Part shown: one piece after another, positions 18,566 to 27,593 of the stretch
Position numbering within the stretch: the stretch's first letter is position 1
Layout: each line of letters starts with the position of its first letter
From: Neoroseomonas alkaliterrae
Lineage (GTDB): Bacteria; Pseudomonadota; Alphaproteobacteria; Acetobacterales; Acetobacteraceae
Assembly: GCF_014199195.1 (NCBI RefSeq)
Contig: NZ_JACIJE010000011.1
Location: 62,001-126,000, forward strand
DNA length: 64,000 nt
Reading direction: 5' to 3'
Translations under genes and position numbers: made by a program
Notes under the pieces: generated by a model
What the model was told of the DNA's origin: nothing
Databases searched by the model: none
What the model saw: only the letters and a program-made list of their open reading frames with translations

Positions 18566-18660
18566 CCTTCTCTGGCACGGCACATGCAATGCCCTGCCCG
18601 CCCCAGGACGGGGCCGCCCGGCAGGATGACGGGCGCCAGACCATCACGGAGTCCGCAGCC

Positions 18661-18963
18661 ATGCCGATCATCCCGGACAGGACACTCACCGCCCCCCAGG
18701 CGATCCGGGCCTTCCGCATGCAGAGCCAGCAGGACGCGGCTCGGCTTCAGGCTGCACGCGGCGGAGAGGACTTCGCCGCCAGGCTGCAAGCAGTGCAGCA
18801 CCGCCCCGCCAACATGGCGGGGCCGGGAACCCCCACGGGCAATACGCTCGCCGCCCTGCTCCAGCGGCTCGATACCGACCAGGACGGACGGATCACGCCG
18901 CTGGAACTGCGGGCCGCCACGAGCCGCCAGCGCCCGCCCGAGGCCGCGCCGCGCGAGCGCTGA
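18661..18963 (+). CDS. Small single EF-hand protein
   Basis: A 100-residue protein ending in one EF-hand: LDTDQDGRITPLEL (about 71-84), with Asp, Asp, Asp and Glu at the calcium-ligand positions. The N-terminal part is glutamine/alanine-rich and predicted helical. No signal peptide or membrane segment is seen, so it may be cytoplasmic. A CGGAG ribosome site lies upstream of ATG 18661. Function unknown. Confidence 0.7.
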   Translation: MPIIPDRTLTAPQAIRAFRMQSQQDAARLQAARGGEDFAARLQAVQHRPANMAGPGTPTGNTLAALLQRLDTDQDGRITPLELRAATSRQRPPEAAPRER

Positions 18964-19012
18964 GGGCCCGCCGCGATTCCATCCGGGCGCCATCTGCTCT
19001 AGGTGGTGGCGC

Positions 19013-19885
19013 ATGGATGTCATGCCGCCCGCGGGAACACGACCCTCCCGTCGCGAGGGGGCTATCGCCATAGCCCGGCGGGTGATGCGCGAGGCCGCCT
19101 CGGACCGCATCTCGCTCACCGCCGCGGGCTGCGCCTTCTACGCCATGGTGGCGCTGTTCCCGAGCATCTTCCTGCTCGTCCTGCTCTACGGCATGGCCTT
19201 CGACAGCACCACCGTCGAGCCGCAACTCGAGGTGCTGCGCGAACTCGTGCCCGACGAGACCTTCGAACTGATCGCCACCCGGGTTCACCAACTGGTGACG
19301 CAGCCGCGCCCGCGCCTCGAATGGGGCGCGATCCTCTCGGGTGGCGTGGCCATCTGGTCGGCCTCGGCCGGCACGCGGGCGATGATCGGCGCGCTCAACA
19401 TGGCCCATGGCGTGACCGAGAGCCGCAACTTCTTCCACTACCACCTGCTCGCCATCGGCATCACGCTGTCCATCACCGTGGCGGTGGTGCTCGCCATCGC
19501 CTCGCTGGTCGCGCTGCCGGGCGTCGCCGCGCTGCTCGGCCTGCCGGCGCCGCGCGCCTGGACGCTGCGGGGCGCCTCCATGGGCACGCTGCTCGGCCTC
19601 GTCTTCGTCGGCCTCGTGCTGGTCTATCGGCTCGGGCCCTCGGGCCGGCATCCGGGCATCCTCTGGACGCTGCCGGGTGCGGTGGTCGCGACGCTGCTCT
19701 GGGCGGCAGCCTCGGCGGCCTTCTCGCTCTACGTCTCGAACTACGCCACCTACGACCTGATGTACGGGCCGCTCGGCGCCGCGATCGGGTTGCTGATGTG
19801 GTTCTGGGTCAGCGTCTATGTCGTGCTGCTCGGCGCCGAGCTGAATGTCGCGCTGATGGAGGCCGCCGCCTCGACGGATGGCTGA
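19013..19885 (+). CDS. YihY/BrkB-family inner-membrane protein
   Basis: A 290-residue protein with about six membrane helices. The family opening LTAAGCAFYAMVALFPSIFL (about 39-58), central IWSASAGTRAMIGALN, and C-terminal YATYDLMYGPLGAAIGLLMWFW identify the YihY/UPF0761 family. Length fits. Members were once called ribonuclease BN in error; the true role is unknown. ATG 19013 is chosen because it precedes the basic N-terminal segment seen in the family. Confidence 0.88.
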   Translation: MDVMPPAGTRPSRREGAIAIARRVMREAASDRISLTAAGCAFYAMVALFPSIFLLVLLYGMAFDSTTVEPQLEVLRELVPDETFELIATRVHQLVTQPRPRLEWGAILSGGVAIWSASAGTRAMIGALNMAHGVTESRNFFHYHLLAIGITLSITVAVVLAIASLVALPGVAALLGLPAPRAWTLRGASMGTLLGLVFVGLVLVYRLGPSGRHPGILWTLPGAVVATLLWAAASAAFSLYVSNYATYDLMYGPLGAAIGLLMWFWVSVYVVLLGAELNVALMEAAASTDG

Positions 19886-19920
19886 GCCCCGGGCAGGATC
19901 GGGCGCGGAGGACGCCGTCC

Positions 19921-21009
19921 ATGCCCTTGCCGCTGATTGCCGAGGTCCGCGTGCGCGCGGTGGATGCGCCGCTCGAGCCGCCGCTGCGCAACAGCCTCAA
20001 CGTCATCCCGCGCGCGCCGCTGGTGATCGTGGACCTGCGCACGGAATGCGGCGCGGCGGGCACCTCCTACGTGTTTCCCTACACGCCCGCCGCCCTCGGC
20101 CCCACCGCCGCCCTGGCGCGCAGCCTGGGCGCGGGGCTCATCGGGCGGCCGCTCGCGCCCGCGACGCTGTGGCGGGAGATGCACGATGCCGGGCGGATCC
20201 TCGGCACCGAGGGGCTGGTGCAGATCGCGCTCTCGGCCCTCGACATGGCGATGTGGGATGCGCTGGCGGTGCGCGCCGGGCTGCGCCTGTGCGAGGTCCT
20301 GGGCGGCGAGGCGCGGCCGGTGCCCATCTACGCCTCCCTGCGCGGCTGGGGTGCGGCGATGCTGGCCGAGGAGGCGGGCCGCGCGGTCGCGACGCTCGGC
20401 GCGCGGTGGGTAAAATTCAAGCTCGGCCACGCGCGGCTGGAGGAGGATCTCGACACCGTGCGCGCCGTGCGCGCGGCGGTGGGCGAGGATGTCGGCATCC
20501 TGGTGGACTACAACCAGGCGCTGAGCCTGCCGGAGGCCGAACGGCGCGGCCGCGCGCTGCAGGATCTCGGCGTGCGCTGGCTCGAGGAACCGCTGCCCGT
20601 GCAGGACGATGCGGGGCTTGCCGAACTCGCCCGCCGCCTGTCCATCCCCATCCAGGGCGGGGAGAACTGGTGGGGCCCGGCCGGGATGCACCGCGCGCTG
20701 ATGGCGGGTGCCGTGGATCTCTGCATGCCGGATGCGATGAAGATCGGCGGCGTCACCGGCTGGCAGCGGGCGGCGGCGATGGCCGCGGCACATAGCGTGC
20801 CGATGTCCTCCCACATCTTCGTCGAGGCCAGCGTGCATCTGCTCAACGCGACGCCGACCGCGCACCTGCTCGAGCATCTCGACGTCGCCGCGCCGCTGCT
20901 GGCCGAGCCGGTCCAGGTGAAGGACGGCATGGCCCTGGTGCCGGAGCGGCCCGGCATGGGCCTCCTGTGGGACGAGGCGGCGCTCGCGAAGCACGCCGCG
21001 GATGAGTGA
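19921..21009 (+). CDS. Mandelate racemase/muconate lactonizing enzyme family protein
   Basis: A 362-residue enolase-superfamily enzyme. Catalytic KxK is WVKFKLG (about 162-168); metal ligands are in ILVDYNQ, WLEEPLP and QGGENWW; a later PDAMKIGG aspartate and MSSHIFVE histidine form the His-Asp pair of the mandelate racemase subgroup. These abstract a proton alpha to a carboxylate, giving racemisation or sugar-acid dehydration. The reaction cannot be assigned. The 2-hydroxyacid dehydrogenase gene follows immediately. Confidence 0.88.
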   Translation: MPLPLIAEVRVRAVDAPLEPPLRNSLNVIPRAPLVIVDLRTECGAAGTSYVFPYTPAALGPTAALARSLGAGLIGRPLAPATLWREMHDAGRILGTEGLVQIALSALDMAMWDALAVRAGLRLCEVLGGEARPVPIYASLRGWGAAMLAEEAGRAVATLGARWVKFKLGHARLEEDLDTVRAVRAAVGEDVGILVDYNQALSLPEAERRGRALQDLGVRWLEEPLPVQDDAGLAELARRLSIPIQGGENWWGPAGMHRALMAGAVDLCMPDAMKIGGVTGWQRAAAMAAAHSVPMSSHIFVEASVHLLNATPTAHLLEHLDVAAPLLAEPVQVKDGMALVPERPGMGLLWDEAALAKHAADE

Positions 21010-21022
21010 AGGGAACCGATCG

Positions 21023-21943
21023 ATGCGCGCAGCCTTCGTCGATGCCAATGCCTCCCTCGCCGAGGTGATGCGCCGCCTGCACCGGCCGGACGACCTGCCG
21101 GTGGCGATCCACGAGGACCCGGACATCACGCCCGAGGCCCTGCCCGCGATGCTCAAGGGCGTGCAGATCGCGATCGACGACCACACGCATTTTCCGGTCG
21201 AGGTGGTGAAGCGCTGCCCGGACCTGAAGCACATCGTCTTCCTCGGCACCGGCGCGCGGTCCTACATGGACCCCGAGGCGCTCGCGGCCGAATGCGGCGT
21301 CAAGGTCCACATCATCAAGGGCTATGGCGACACCGCGGTGGCCGAGATGGCCTTCGCGCTGATGTGGGCGGCCGCGCGCGGCATCGGCCACATGCACCAC
21401 AGCATCGTCGGCGGCGGCTGGCCGCGCACCGATGGCATGCAACTGACCGGCAAGACGGTCGGCATCATCGGCTTCGGCGGCATCGGGGCGGAGATGGCGC
21501 GACTCTGCGCCGGGGCGGGGATGAAGGTGCTGGCCTGGAACCGCACGCCCAAGGCGCATCCCGGCGTGACCTTCACCGATCTGGACACGCTGCTGCGCGA
21601 AAGCCACGTCGTCTCGCTGCACCTGCTGCTGAACGAGGAGACGCGCGGCTTCCTCAGCGCCGAGCGGCTGGCGAGGATGCGCCCCGGCGCGCTCTTCGTG
21701 AACACCGCGCGCGGCGCCATCGTGGACGAGGCCGCGCTCACCGAGGCCTTGCGCGCGGGGCGCATCGGCGCCGCCGGCCTCGACGTCTTCGTGGAGGAGC
21801 CGCTGCCCGCGGGCCATCCGCTGGCGGCGCTTCCGAACGTGGTGCTGACCTCGCATTCCGCCTTCCGCACGCCGGAGGCGACGGACAACCTGATCGGGGC
21901 CTCGCTCGAACACTGCCGCCGGATCCTGCGCGAGGGCGCGTGA
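21023..21943 (+). CDS. D-isomer specific 2-hydroxyacid dehydrogenase
   Basis: A 306-residue NAD(P)-dependent dehydrogenase. The Rossmann motif is TVGIIGFGGIGAEMAR; catalytic Arg is in NTARGAIVDE, Glu in DVFVEEPLP and His in LTSHSAF. ATG 21023 is preferred because AAGGGA lies eight bases upstream; an in-frame ATG at 21002 overlaps the racemase-like gene and would add seven residues. Coupling with the enolase-superfamily gene suggests both act on one hydroxy- or sugar-acid pathway (inference). Confidence 0.88.
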   Translation: MRAAFVDANASLAEVMRRLHRPDDLPVAIHEDPDITPEALPAMLKGVQIAIDDHTHFPVEVVKRCPDLKHIVFLGTGARSYMDPEALAAECGVKVHIIKGYGDTAVAEMAFALMWAAARGIGHMHHSIVGGGWPRTDGMQLTGKTVGIIGFGGIGAEMARLCAGAGMKVLAWNRTPKAHPGVTFTDLDTLLRESHVVSLHLLLNEETRGFLSAERLARMRPGALFVNTARGAIVDEAALTEALRAGRIGAAGLDVFVEEPLPAGHPLAALPNVVLTSHSAFRTPEATDNLIGASLEHCRRILREGA

Positions 21944-21968
21944 TCCGCGCCCAGCCACCGATGCCGGC

Positions 21969-23678
21969 ATGACCTTCTTCGACCCGCGCGACGGCGACCT
22001 CGAGGACGACGCCTCCAGCACCTCGCGCCATTCGCTGCTCGGCCATGCCACGCACATGCTGCTCGAGATCAGCCTGCCCAAGCTCGCGCTGGCGGCGACG
22101 ATGCTGCTCGTGCTGCCCGCGCTGCTGCTCGGCGCCACGCCCAAGGCGGTGGTCTGGCTGACCGAGGCCGCCTGGCACGAGGCGGCGCGCCTCGGCCTCG
22201 CCGCCGCCGCGCTGGTCTTCGCCGCCGCGGCCGGCCTCGTCGCCTGGCGCTGGGGGCGGATCGCCTTCCTGATCGTCGAGCGGAACTTCTGGGCGCTGAA
22301 CGCGGCGCTGGTGCAGCCGCTCTACACCGCGCTGCGCGAAGCGGCGCGGCTGGCGCTGGAGCGCGCCCTCCCGGGGCGGGACCTCGCGGCGACCCGGCGG
22401 CTCGCGGGCCTGGGCGCGGGCGCGGCCATCGCGCTCGCCGCGGCCGGCATCGCCTGGTGGGCGGGGCCGCTGCCCTCCCTGCGCGTCGAGCGGTTCGGCG
22501 CCGATGCGGTGCTGGATGCCATCCGCAACGGCATCTGGGTGATCGCGGCCTATCTGACCTTCGGCGCCCCGGCCTGGAGCATCGCCGAGGCGCTGGCCGG
22601 CACGCCGCGGGATCTCGGCACGCTGCCGGAGGGCGAGGCGCGCTGGCGGGTGGCGCATCTGTCGGACATCCATGTGGTGGGCGAGGCCCATGGCTTCCGC
22701 CTCGAATGCGGGCGCGACGGCCCGCGCGGCAACGGGCGCCTCGACCGCGCCCTGGCGCTGCTGGCCGATGCGGATGCGGCCGCGCCGCTCGACTGGGTTC
22801 TGGTCACGGGCGACATCACCGATGCCGGCCGCAACGCCGAGTTCATCGCCTTCGAGGAATGCCTCGCGCGCCAGCCCGGGCTGCGCGATCGGGTGGTGAT
22901 CATCCCGGGCAACCACGACGTGAACATCGTGGACCGCGCCAATCCGTCGCGGCTCGAACTGCCGGTCGCGCCCGGAGGCGCGCTGCGGCGGCTGCGCTTC
23001 CTCGCCGCCATGGCGCGGCTGCAGGGCGATCGCGTGCATCTGGTGGAGCGCGCGACCGGCCGCGCGGGGCCGACGCTGAATGCCTGGCTGGCGGCGGAGC
23101 GGCGCGGGGAGAGGCTCGCGCGCTTCATGGACCAGGGCGGCCTCCGCGCGGGCTTCGCGGCGCGGCGGCTGTGGGGCGAGGTGTTCCCGCTGCTGGTGCC
23201 GCCCCGCACGCCGGACGGCCTCGGCCTGGTGCTGATGGATTCCAATGCGGAGACGCATTTCTCCTTCACCAATGCGCTCGGCCTCGTCGGCATGGCGCAG
23301 TGCCGCGCGGCGGAGGCGGCGATGCGCACCGAGCCCGCGGCGCGCTGGCTGGTGCTGATGCACCATCACCTGGTGGAATATCCGCGGCCGGGCGCGCCCT
23401 TGGCCGACCGCATCGGCACGGCGCTGGTGAACGGGCATTGGGTGCTGGGGCGGCTCAGGCGGCTGGCCCCGCGCATCCTGGTGCTGCACGGGCACCGGCA
23501 CATCGACTGGGCGGGGCGCAGCGGCGGCCTGCGCATCCTCTCCGCGCCATCCCCGGTGATGGGGCGGCCCGATGAGGCCGGCGGCTTCTGGATCCAGCGC
23601 CTGGCACCGGGGCCGGAGGGCGGGCTCGCGCTGCTGGCGCCGCGGCGGGTGGTGGTTCCGGGCGGATCGGGAGGCTGA
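21969..23678 (+). CDS. Membrane-anchored calcineurin-like metallophosphoesterase
   Basis: A 569-residue protein with about four hydrophobic segments in the first 205 residues (35-55, 75-93, 147-165, 188-203) and a C-terminal phosphoesterase domain. Metal-site motifs are complete and in order: LSDIHV (D233, H235), TGDITD (D282), PGNHDVN (N315, H316), MHHH (465-467) and HGHRH (507-511). The domain is probably cytoplasmic or periplasmic depending on topology. Its stop codon lies inside the first hairpin of the 23.7-kb repeat. Substrate unknown. Confidence 0.82.
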   Translation: MTFFDPRDGDLEDDASSTSRHSLLGHATHMLLEISLPKLALAATMLLVLPALLLGATPKAVVWLTEAAWHEAARLGLAAAALVFAAAAGLVAWRWGRIAFLIVERNFWALNAALVQPLYTALREAARLALERALPGRDLAATRRLAGLGAGAAIALAAAGIAWWAGPLPSLRVERFGADAVLDAIRNGIWVIAAYLTFGAPAWSIAEALAGTPRDLGTLPEGEARWRVAHLSDIHVVGEAHGFRLECGRDGPRGNGRLDRALALLADADAAAPLDWVLVTGDITDAGRNAEFIAFEECLARQPGLRDRVVIIPGNHDVNIVDRANPSRLELPVAPGGALRRLRFLAAMARLQGDRVHLVERATGRAGPTLNAWLAAERRGERLARFMDQGGLRAGFAARRLWGEVFPLLVPPRTPDGLGLVLMDSNAETHFSFTNALGLVGMAQCRAAEAAMRTEPAARWLVLMHHHLVEYPRPGAPLADRIGTALVNGHWVLGRLRRLAPRILVLHGHRHIDWAGRSGGLRILSAPSPVMGRPDEAGGFWIQRLAPGPEGGLALLAPRRVVVPGGSGG

Positions 23679-23805
23679 TACCCTGCGGACAAAGGTCGAT
23701 CCTTTGTCCGCAGGGTATCAGGATTTGGTTCCGCGCGCGGCCGCCCCACCAGCCCCGCGCGCCATGCAAGCGGGCGAAAGGCCAAACCGTTCGCCCGCTT
23801 GCATG
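23675..23805. repeat. Two-hairpin dispersed repeat element, copy 1
   Basis: A perfect 21-bp inverted repeat with a 5-nt loop (arms 23675-23695 and 23701-23721) is joined by a conserved core (23719-23763) to a second perfect 16-bp inverted repeat (23763-23778 and 23790-23805). The core contains its own GCGCGCGG/CCGCGCGC self-complementarity. The reverse complement recurs at 51142-51263. The first hairpin includes the stop codon of the phosphoesterase gene, so it can also serve as its terminator. Confidence 0.9.
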
Positions 23806-23917
23806 AGACGGAAGCACCCTGCCCGCCGCACCACCGGCGGGCAGGACTGGTTCGTCAGCGCAGGCGGGGGAACCCCGGCAGATCGCCCACCCGGGGCCTC
23901 CGCAGCCGGGCCACGCG

Positions 23918-25531
23918 CTACTGGACCTCCACCACCGTCAGGTCCTGGAACCAGGACTGCGCCGGGGTGAAGTTCCGCACGCGCCGGCTCATGGCGCGCG
24001 GGTTCAGGTCGTGGACGATCCAGAGCCAGGGCGGATTGTCCACCAGCCGCTCATGCGCCGTGCGCAGGAGCGCGGCCTGGCGGGCCGGGTCGCGCTCGAC
24101 CTCCAGTTCGGCGAAGGCGCGGTCGAAGGCCTCGTCGCGCCAATGGCCGGCATTGGACCCGGCCGGCGAGAAATTGGCCGAGAGGAACCAGCGGGCCATC
24201 TGCGACGGGTCGGAGGAGACGAGCGAGATGTTCACCGCATCCGCCCGCAGCCATTGCGGCTGGTCCGGCGCCACGCGCAGAGCGCCGAGCAGCGTGTTCC
24301 ACTCCACCACCTCGAAGTTCACGCGCACGCCGCAGTGTTCCTGCAGGGATTGCTGCAGGAACTCGTTCATCGGCAGCGGCAGCATCTGGCCCGAGCCGGA
24401 GGTGGAGATGCCGATGCGGATGGTCAGCGGCCGCTGCGGCGTGTGGCCCGCCTCGGCCAGCAGCGCGCGGCCGCGCGCGGGGTCGAGCCGGTAGCGGTTC
24501 TGCGGATTGCCGAAGTTCGGGTCGTTCGCCTTGAAGAAGCCGACCGAGGGCTCCGCCGTGCCGTTCAGGAGCTGCACCATGGCGTTGCGGTCGAAGCAGT
24601 AGTTCAGCGCCTGGCGCACGCGCACATCCGCGACCGGGCTGCCGTCGCGCCCGACGGCGAAGACCCAGGGCCAGACATGCGGATAGGAGCCGGTGCTGAT
24701 GGTGAAGCCGGCCTGCCGCAGGGACTGGATGGCATCGGGCGGCGGCACCTCGATCCAGTCCACCTGGCCCGAGCGCAGCGCGGCAAGGCGCGTATTCGCC
24801 TCCGGCATCGGCAGCAGCACGATGCGCTGCAGTCGCGCGCGGCCCTGCTCGTTCCAGTAGGTGTCGTTGCGCGTGAGTTCGGCCGACTGCCGCGGCACGA
24901 AGCGCGAGAGGCGGAACGGCCCGGTGCCCGCCGGCGGCAGGGCGGCCACGCGGCCCCAGTCGCGCCCGCCCTGCTCCCAGGAATTGGGCGAGGTGATCAG
25001 GATGTAGGTGACGAGATAGGGCCAGTAGGAGACGGGCCGCGTCGTCGTCATCTCAACCGTGAAGTCGTCCACCTTCCGGTAGGACTGCAGGACCGGGATG
25101 CGCCCGCGCGTGATGGCGCTGCCGGTGGCGTCGAATTGCGGGCTGTCGTTGCGGAAGAAGCGGTCGAGGTTCCAGATCACCGCATCGGCGTTGAAGGGCG
25201 TGCCGTCGTGGAAGCTCACGCCGCGGCGCAGATGGAAGCGCCACACCTTGGGGTCGTTCGCGTCCTGCTCGTAGCGCTCGGCGAGGCCCGGGCGCAGCCC
25301 CGCCACCTCGCGCGGGTTCGACAGGTCCCACAGCACCAGCGACTCGAAGATCGGGTAGCCGAGGAAGCGCATGCCCTCGAAGCCGTTGTTGGGCATGCCG
25401 GTGGTGGTGGGCACGTCGGTCGCCGTCATGGCGATGCGCAGCGTGCCCGGTTGCTGGGCCATCGCCCCGGCGGCGCCCATCGCGACGGCGGCGGCGACCG
25501 CGCCACCCAGAAGGCGTGAAGTCGGTTTCAT
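23918..25531 (-). CDS. ABC transporter substrate-binding protein, peptide/nickel (family 5) type
   Basis: A 537-residue periplasmic binding protein with a signal (LLGGAVAAAVAMGAAGAMAQ). The mature part starts TLRIAMTATDVP and has the family-5 segments ANDPKVWRFHLRRGVSFHDG and FDRNAMVQLLNGTAE. It stands without permease or ATPase genes. It is clearly paralogous to the protein at 30432-32063 (shared PEANTR.AALRS.QVD, PPPDA..SLRQAGF, SGSGQM.PLPMNE, QSWFQDLT). Ligand unknown. Confidence 0.9.
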   Translation of the reverse strand: MKPTSRLLGGAVAAAVAMGAAGAMAQQPGTLRIAMTATDVPTTTGMPNNGFEGMRFLGYPIFESLVLWDLSNPREVAGLRPGLAERYEQDANDPKVWRFHLRRGVSFHDGTPFNADAVIWNLDRFFRNDSPQFDATGSAITRGRIPVLQSYRKVDDFTVEMTTTRPVSYWPYLVTYILITSPNSWEQGGRDWGRVAALPPAGTGPFRLSRFVPRQSAELTRNDTYWNEQGRARLQRIVLLPMPEANTRLAALRSGQVDWIEVPPPDAIQSLRQAGFTISTGSYPHVWPWVFAVGRDGSPVADVRVRQALNYCFDRNAMVQLLNGTAEPSVGFFKANDPNFGNPQNRYRLDPARGRALLAEAGHTPQRPLTIRIGISTSGSGQMLPLPMNEFLQQSLQEHCGVRVNFEVVEWNTLLGALRVAPDQPQWLRADAVNISLVSSDPSQMARWFLSANFSPAGSNAGHWRDEAFDRAFAELEVERDPARQAALLRTAHERLVDNPPWLWIVHDLNPRAMSRRVRNFTPAQSWFQDLTVVEVQ

Positions 25532-25624
25532 CGGCCTCTCCCGTTGAGCGGGGCGCCGCGCGGGCGCCCCCGATATCTGCAGCCTAGCAAGCGCGGGGCC
25601 AGCGCCAAGCCCGCGCGGGACGGC

Positions 25625-26596
25625 TCATCCGGCGGTGATGTTCGCCTCGCGGATGATGCGCGTCCATGTTTCGAGCTCGCGCGCGAGCGTGCTGCGCAAC
25701 AGGGCGGCATCCCCGGGCCAGGCCTCGATCCCGGCGCTGGCCAGGCGCTCGATCACGCCCGGGTCGCGCGTCGCGGCCGCGGCCGCCGCCTCGATGCGCG
25801 CGACGATGGGTGCGGGCAGGCCCGCCGGTCCGAAAATGCCCTGCCAGAACAGCGTCTCGTAGCCCGGCAGGGCCTCGGCCACCGGCGGCAGGTCCGGCAG
25901 CCGCGCGATGCGGCGCGAGGCCGTCACGGCAAGCCCGCGCGAGCGGCCGGCCTCGATCGAGGGCAGCGCCTCCTGCACGGCGGCGAACATCGCCTGGATG
26001 CGCCCCGCCTGCAGGTCGAGCAGCGCCGGCGCGCCGCCGCGATAGGGCACGTGCACGGCGTCGATGCCCGCGCGCGCGCGGAACAGCTCGAAGGACATGT
26101 GGTTGATGGCGCCGATGCCGGAACTGCCCCAGCTCAGCCGTCCGGGATTGGCCTTGGCGTAGGCGATGAGCTCCTGGACGCTGCGCACGGGCAGGTCCGG
26201 ATGGACGTGCAGCACGAAGGGCGAGACGGTCGCGGTCCCGCAGGGCGTCAGCGCCGTCAGGGGATCCCGCGGCTGGGAGGTGGGCTGCAGCGCCGGCACC
26301 ACCGCGAGCGAGGTGGTGCCCATCAGCAGCGTGTAGCCGTCCGGGCGCTGCGCCGCGACATGCGCGTTCGCCACCGCCGTGCCGGCGCCGGGCCGCGGCT
26401 CGATCACGATGCTCTGGCCGAGCTCGCGTTCCATGCGCTGCGCGACGATGCGCGCGGAGAACTCCGTCGAGCCGCCGGGCGGATAGGGATTGACCAGCAG
26501 GATCGGACGATCGGGCCAGCCGGCCTGCGCCCGGGCCAGGCTGGGTGCGGAAAGCGCGGCAGCGCCGAGCAGCGCCGCGCGGCGTGTTGTCGTCAT
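25625..26596 (-). CDS. Bug-family substrate-binding protein
   Basis: A 323-residue periplasmic receptor with signal MTTTRRAALLGAAALSAPSLA. Bug motifs are WPDRPILLVNPYPPGG, VIEPRPGAGTAVAN and RPDGYTLLMG, then HVPYRGGAPALLDL. No TctAB-type membrane genes are present. It is divergent from phnC, sharing a 166-bp intergenic region that carries the Pho-box-like array. Ligand unknown. Confidence 0.9.
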   Translation of the reverse strand: MTTTRRAALLGAAALSAPSLARAQAGWPDRPILLVNPYPPGGSTEFSARIVAQRMERELGQSIVIEPRPGAGTAVANAHVAAQRPDGYTLLMGTTSLAVVPALQPTSQPRDPLTALTPCGTATVSPFVLHVHPDLPVRSVQELIAYAKANPGRLSWGSSGIGAINHMSFELFRARAGIDAVHVPYRGGAPALLDLQAGRIQAMFAAVQEALPSIEAGRSRGLAVTASRRIARLPDLPPVAEALPGYETLFWQGIFGPAGLPAPIVARIEAAAAAATRDPGVIERLASAGIEAWPGDAALLRSTLARELETWTRIIREANITAG

Positions 26597-26690
26597 GGCG
26601 TGATTCCTCCCGGGGCTGTCGTCTCCCGAAGCGATGATGGCCGCGGGCGGAGGCCGCGATCAAGCCGCGCGGCCCCGCGGTGCAACCATT

Positions 26691-26719
26691 CCGTCAAGGG
26701 CCGGTCACGCGGGCGTCAC
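26691..26719 (+). promoter_or_regulatory. Pho-box-like direct repeats upstream of phnC
   Basis: Three 7-mers, CCGTCAA, CGGTCAC and GCGTCAC, begin at 26691, 26702 and 26713, giving an exact 11-bp period with 4-bp spacers. That is the geometry of PhoB sites (CTGTCAT-like 7-mers), with GTCA common to all three. A weak TACCGC at 26730 could be the -10 hexamer, 10 bp downstream, with phnC starting at 26763. Phosphate-starvation control of the phosphonate importer is the expected arrangement. Confidence 0.6.
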
Positions 26720-26762
26720 GCCGCGGTGCTACCGCACCGCCGCAAGAAGGGACCGACCATCC

Positions 26763-27569
26763 ATGCTCGAGATCGAAAGGCTGACGCGCCGCTTCGGCGA
26801 GAAGACGGCGGTGGACGGCGTGAGCCTCTCGATCCCGGCCGGCCAGATGGTGGGCGTGATCGGGCGCTCCGGCGCGGGCAAGTCCACGCTCCTGCGCATG
26901 CTGAACCGGCTGACCGAGCCCTCGGCCGGGCGCGTACTGTTCGACGGCACCGACATCACCGCGCTGCGCGGCCAGGCGCTGCGAGACTGGCGCATGCGCT
27001 GCGCCATGATCTTCCAGCAGTTCAACCTGGTGCAGCGGCTCGACGTGCTGACCAATGTGCTGGTCGGGCGGCTGAACCGGCGGCCGGTGCTCACCTCCCT
27101 GCTGCGCATGTTCACCGCGCAGGAGCGCGCCATGGCGCTCGCCGCGCTCGACCGCTTCGACCTTGCGGAGACGGCGCTGCAGCGCGCCGACACGCTCTCG
27201 GGCGGACAGCAGCAGCGTGTGGCGATCGCACGCGCGCTGCTGCAGGAACCGCGCATCATCCTGGCCGACGAGCCGATCGCGAGCCTCGACCCGCGCAATG
27301 CCCGCACGGTGATGGACGCGCTGCGCGGCGTGAACCGCGACGGCATCACCGTGCTGGTCAATCTGCACGACCTCGCGACCGCGCGCGACTACTGCGACCG
27401 CATCGTGGCGCTCAATGCCGGGCGCGTGGTCTTCGACGGCCCGCCCCCGGCGCTCACCGCGCAGCGCATCCGCGAGATCTACGGCGTGACGGAGGAGGAG
27501 TTCGCCGAGGAGGCGGCCGCGGCCGTCGGTGCGCCCCCGCCCCGCCACCCCGCCATCGCCGCCGCCTGA
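26763..27569 (+). CDS. phnC: Phosphonate ABC transporter ATP-binding protein
   Basis: A 268-residue ATPase. Walker [10 protein letters not shown] (34-42), Q-loop [11 protein letters not shown], signature LSGGQQQRV and Walker [13 protein letters not shown] are intact. The [25 protein letters not shown] stretch is characteristic of PhnC. ATG 26763 starts the domain. It heads phnC-phnD-phnE1-phnE2 behind a Pho-box-like array. A short proline/alanine tail (about 255-268) is extra. Confidence 0.95.
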   Translation: MLEIERLTRRFGEKTAVDGVSLSIPAGQMVGVIGRSGAGKSTLLRMLNRLTEPSAGRVLFDGTDITALRGQALRDWRMRCAMIFQQFNLVQRLDVLTNVLVGRLNRRPVLTSLLRMFTAQERAMALAALDRFDLAETALQRADTLSGGQQQRVAIARALLQEPRIILADEPIASLDPRNARTVMDALRGVNRDGITVLVNLHDLATARDYCDRIVALNAGRVVFDGPPPALTAQRIREIYGVTEEEFAEEAAAAVGAPPPRHPAIAAA

Positions 27570-27593
27570 CCCCCCCCGCACAGGAGAGACGCC

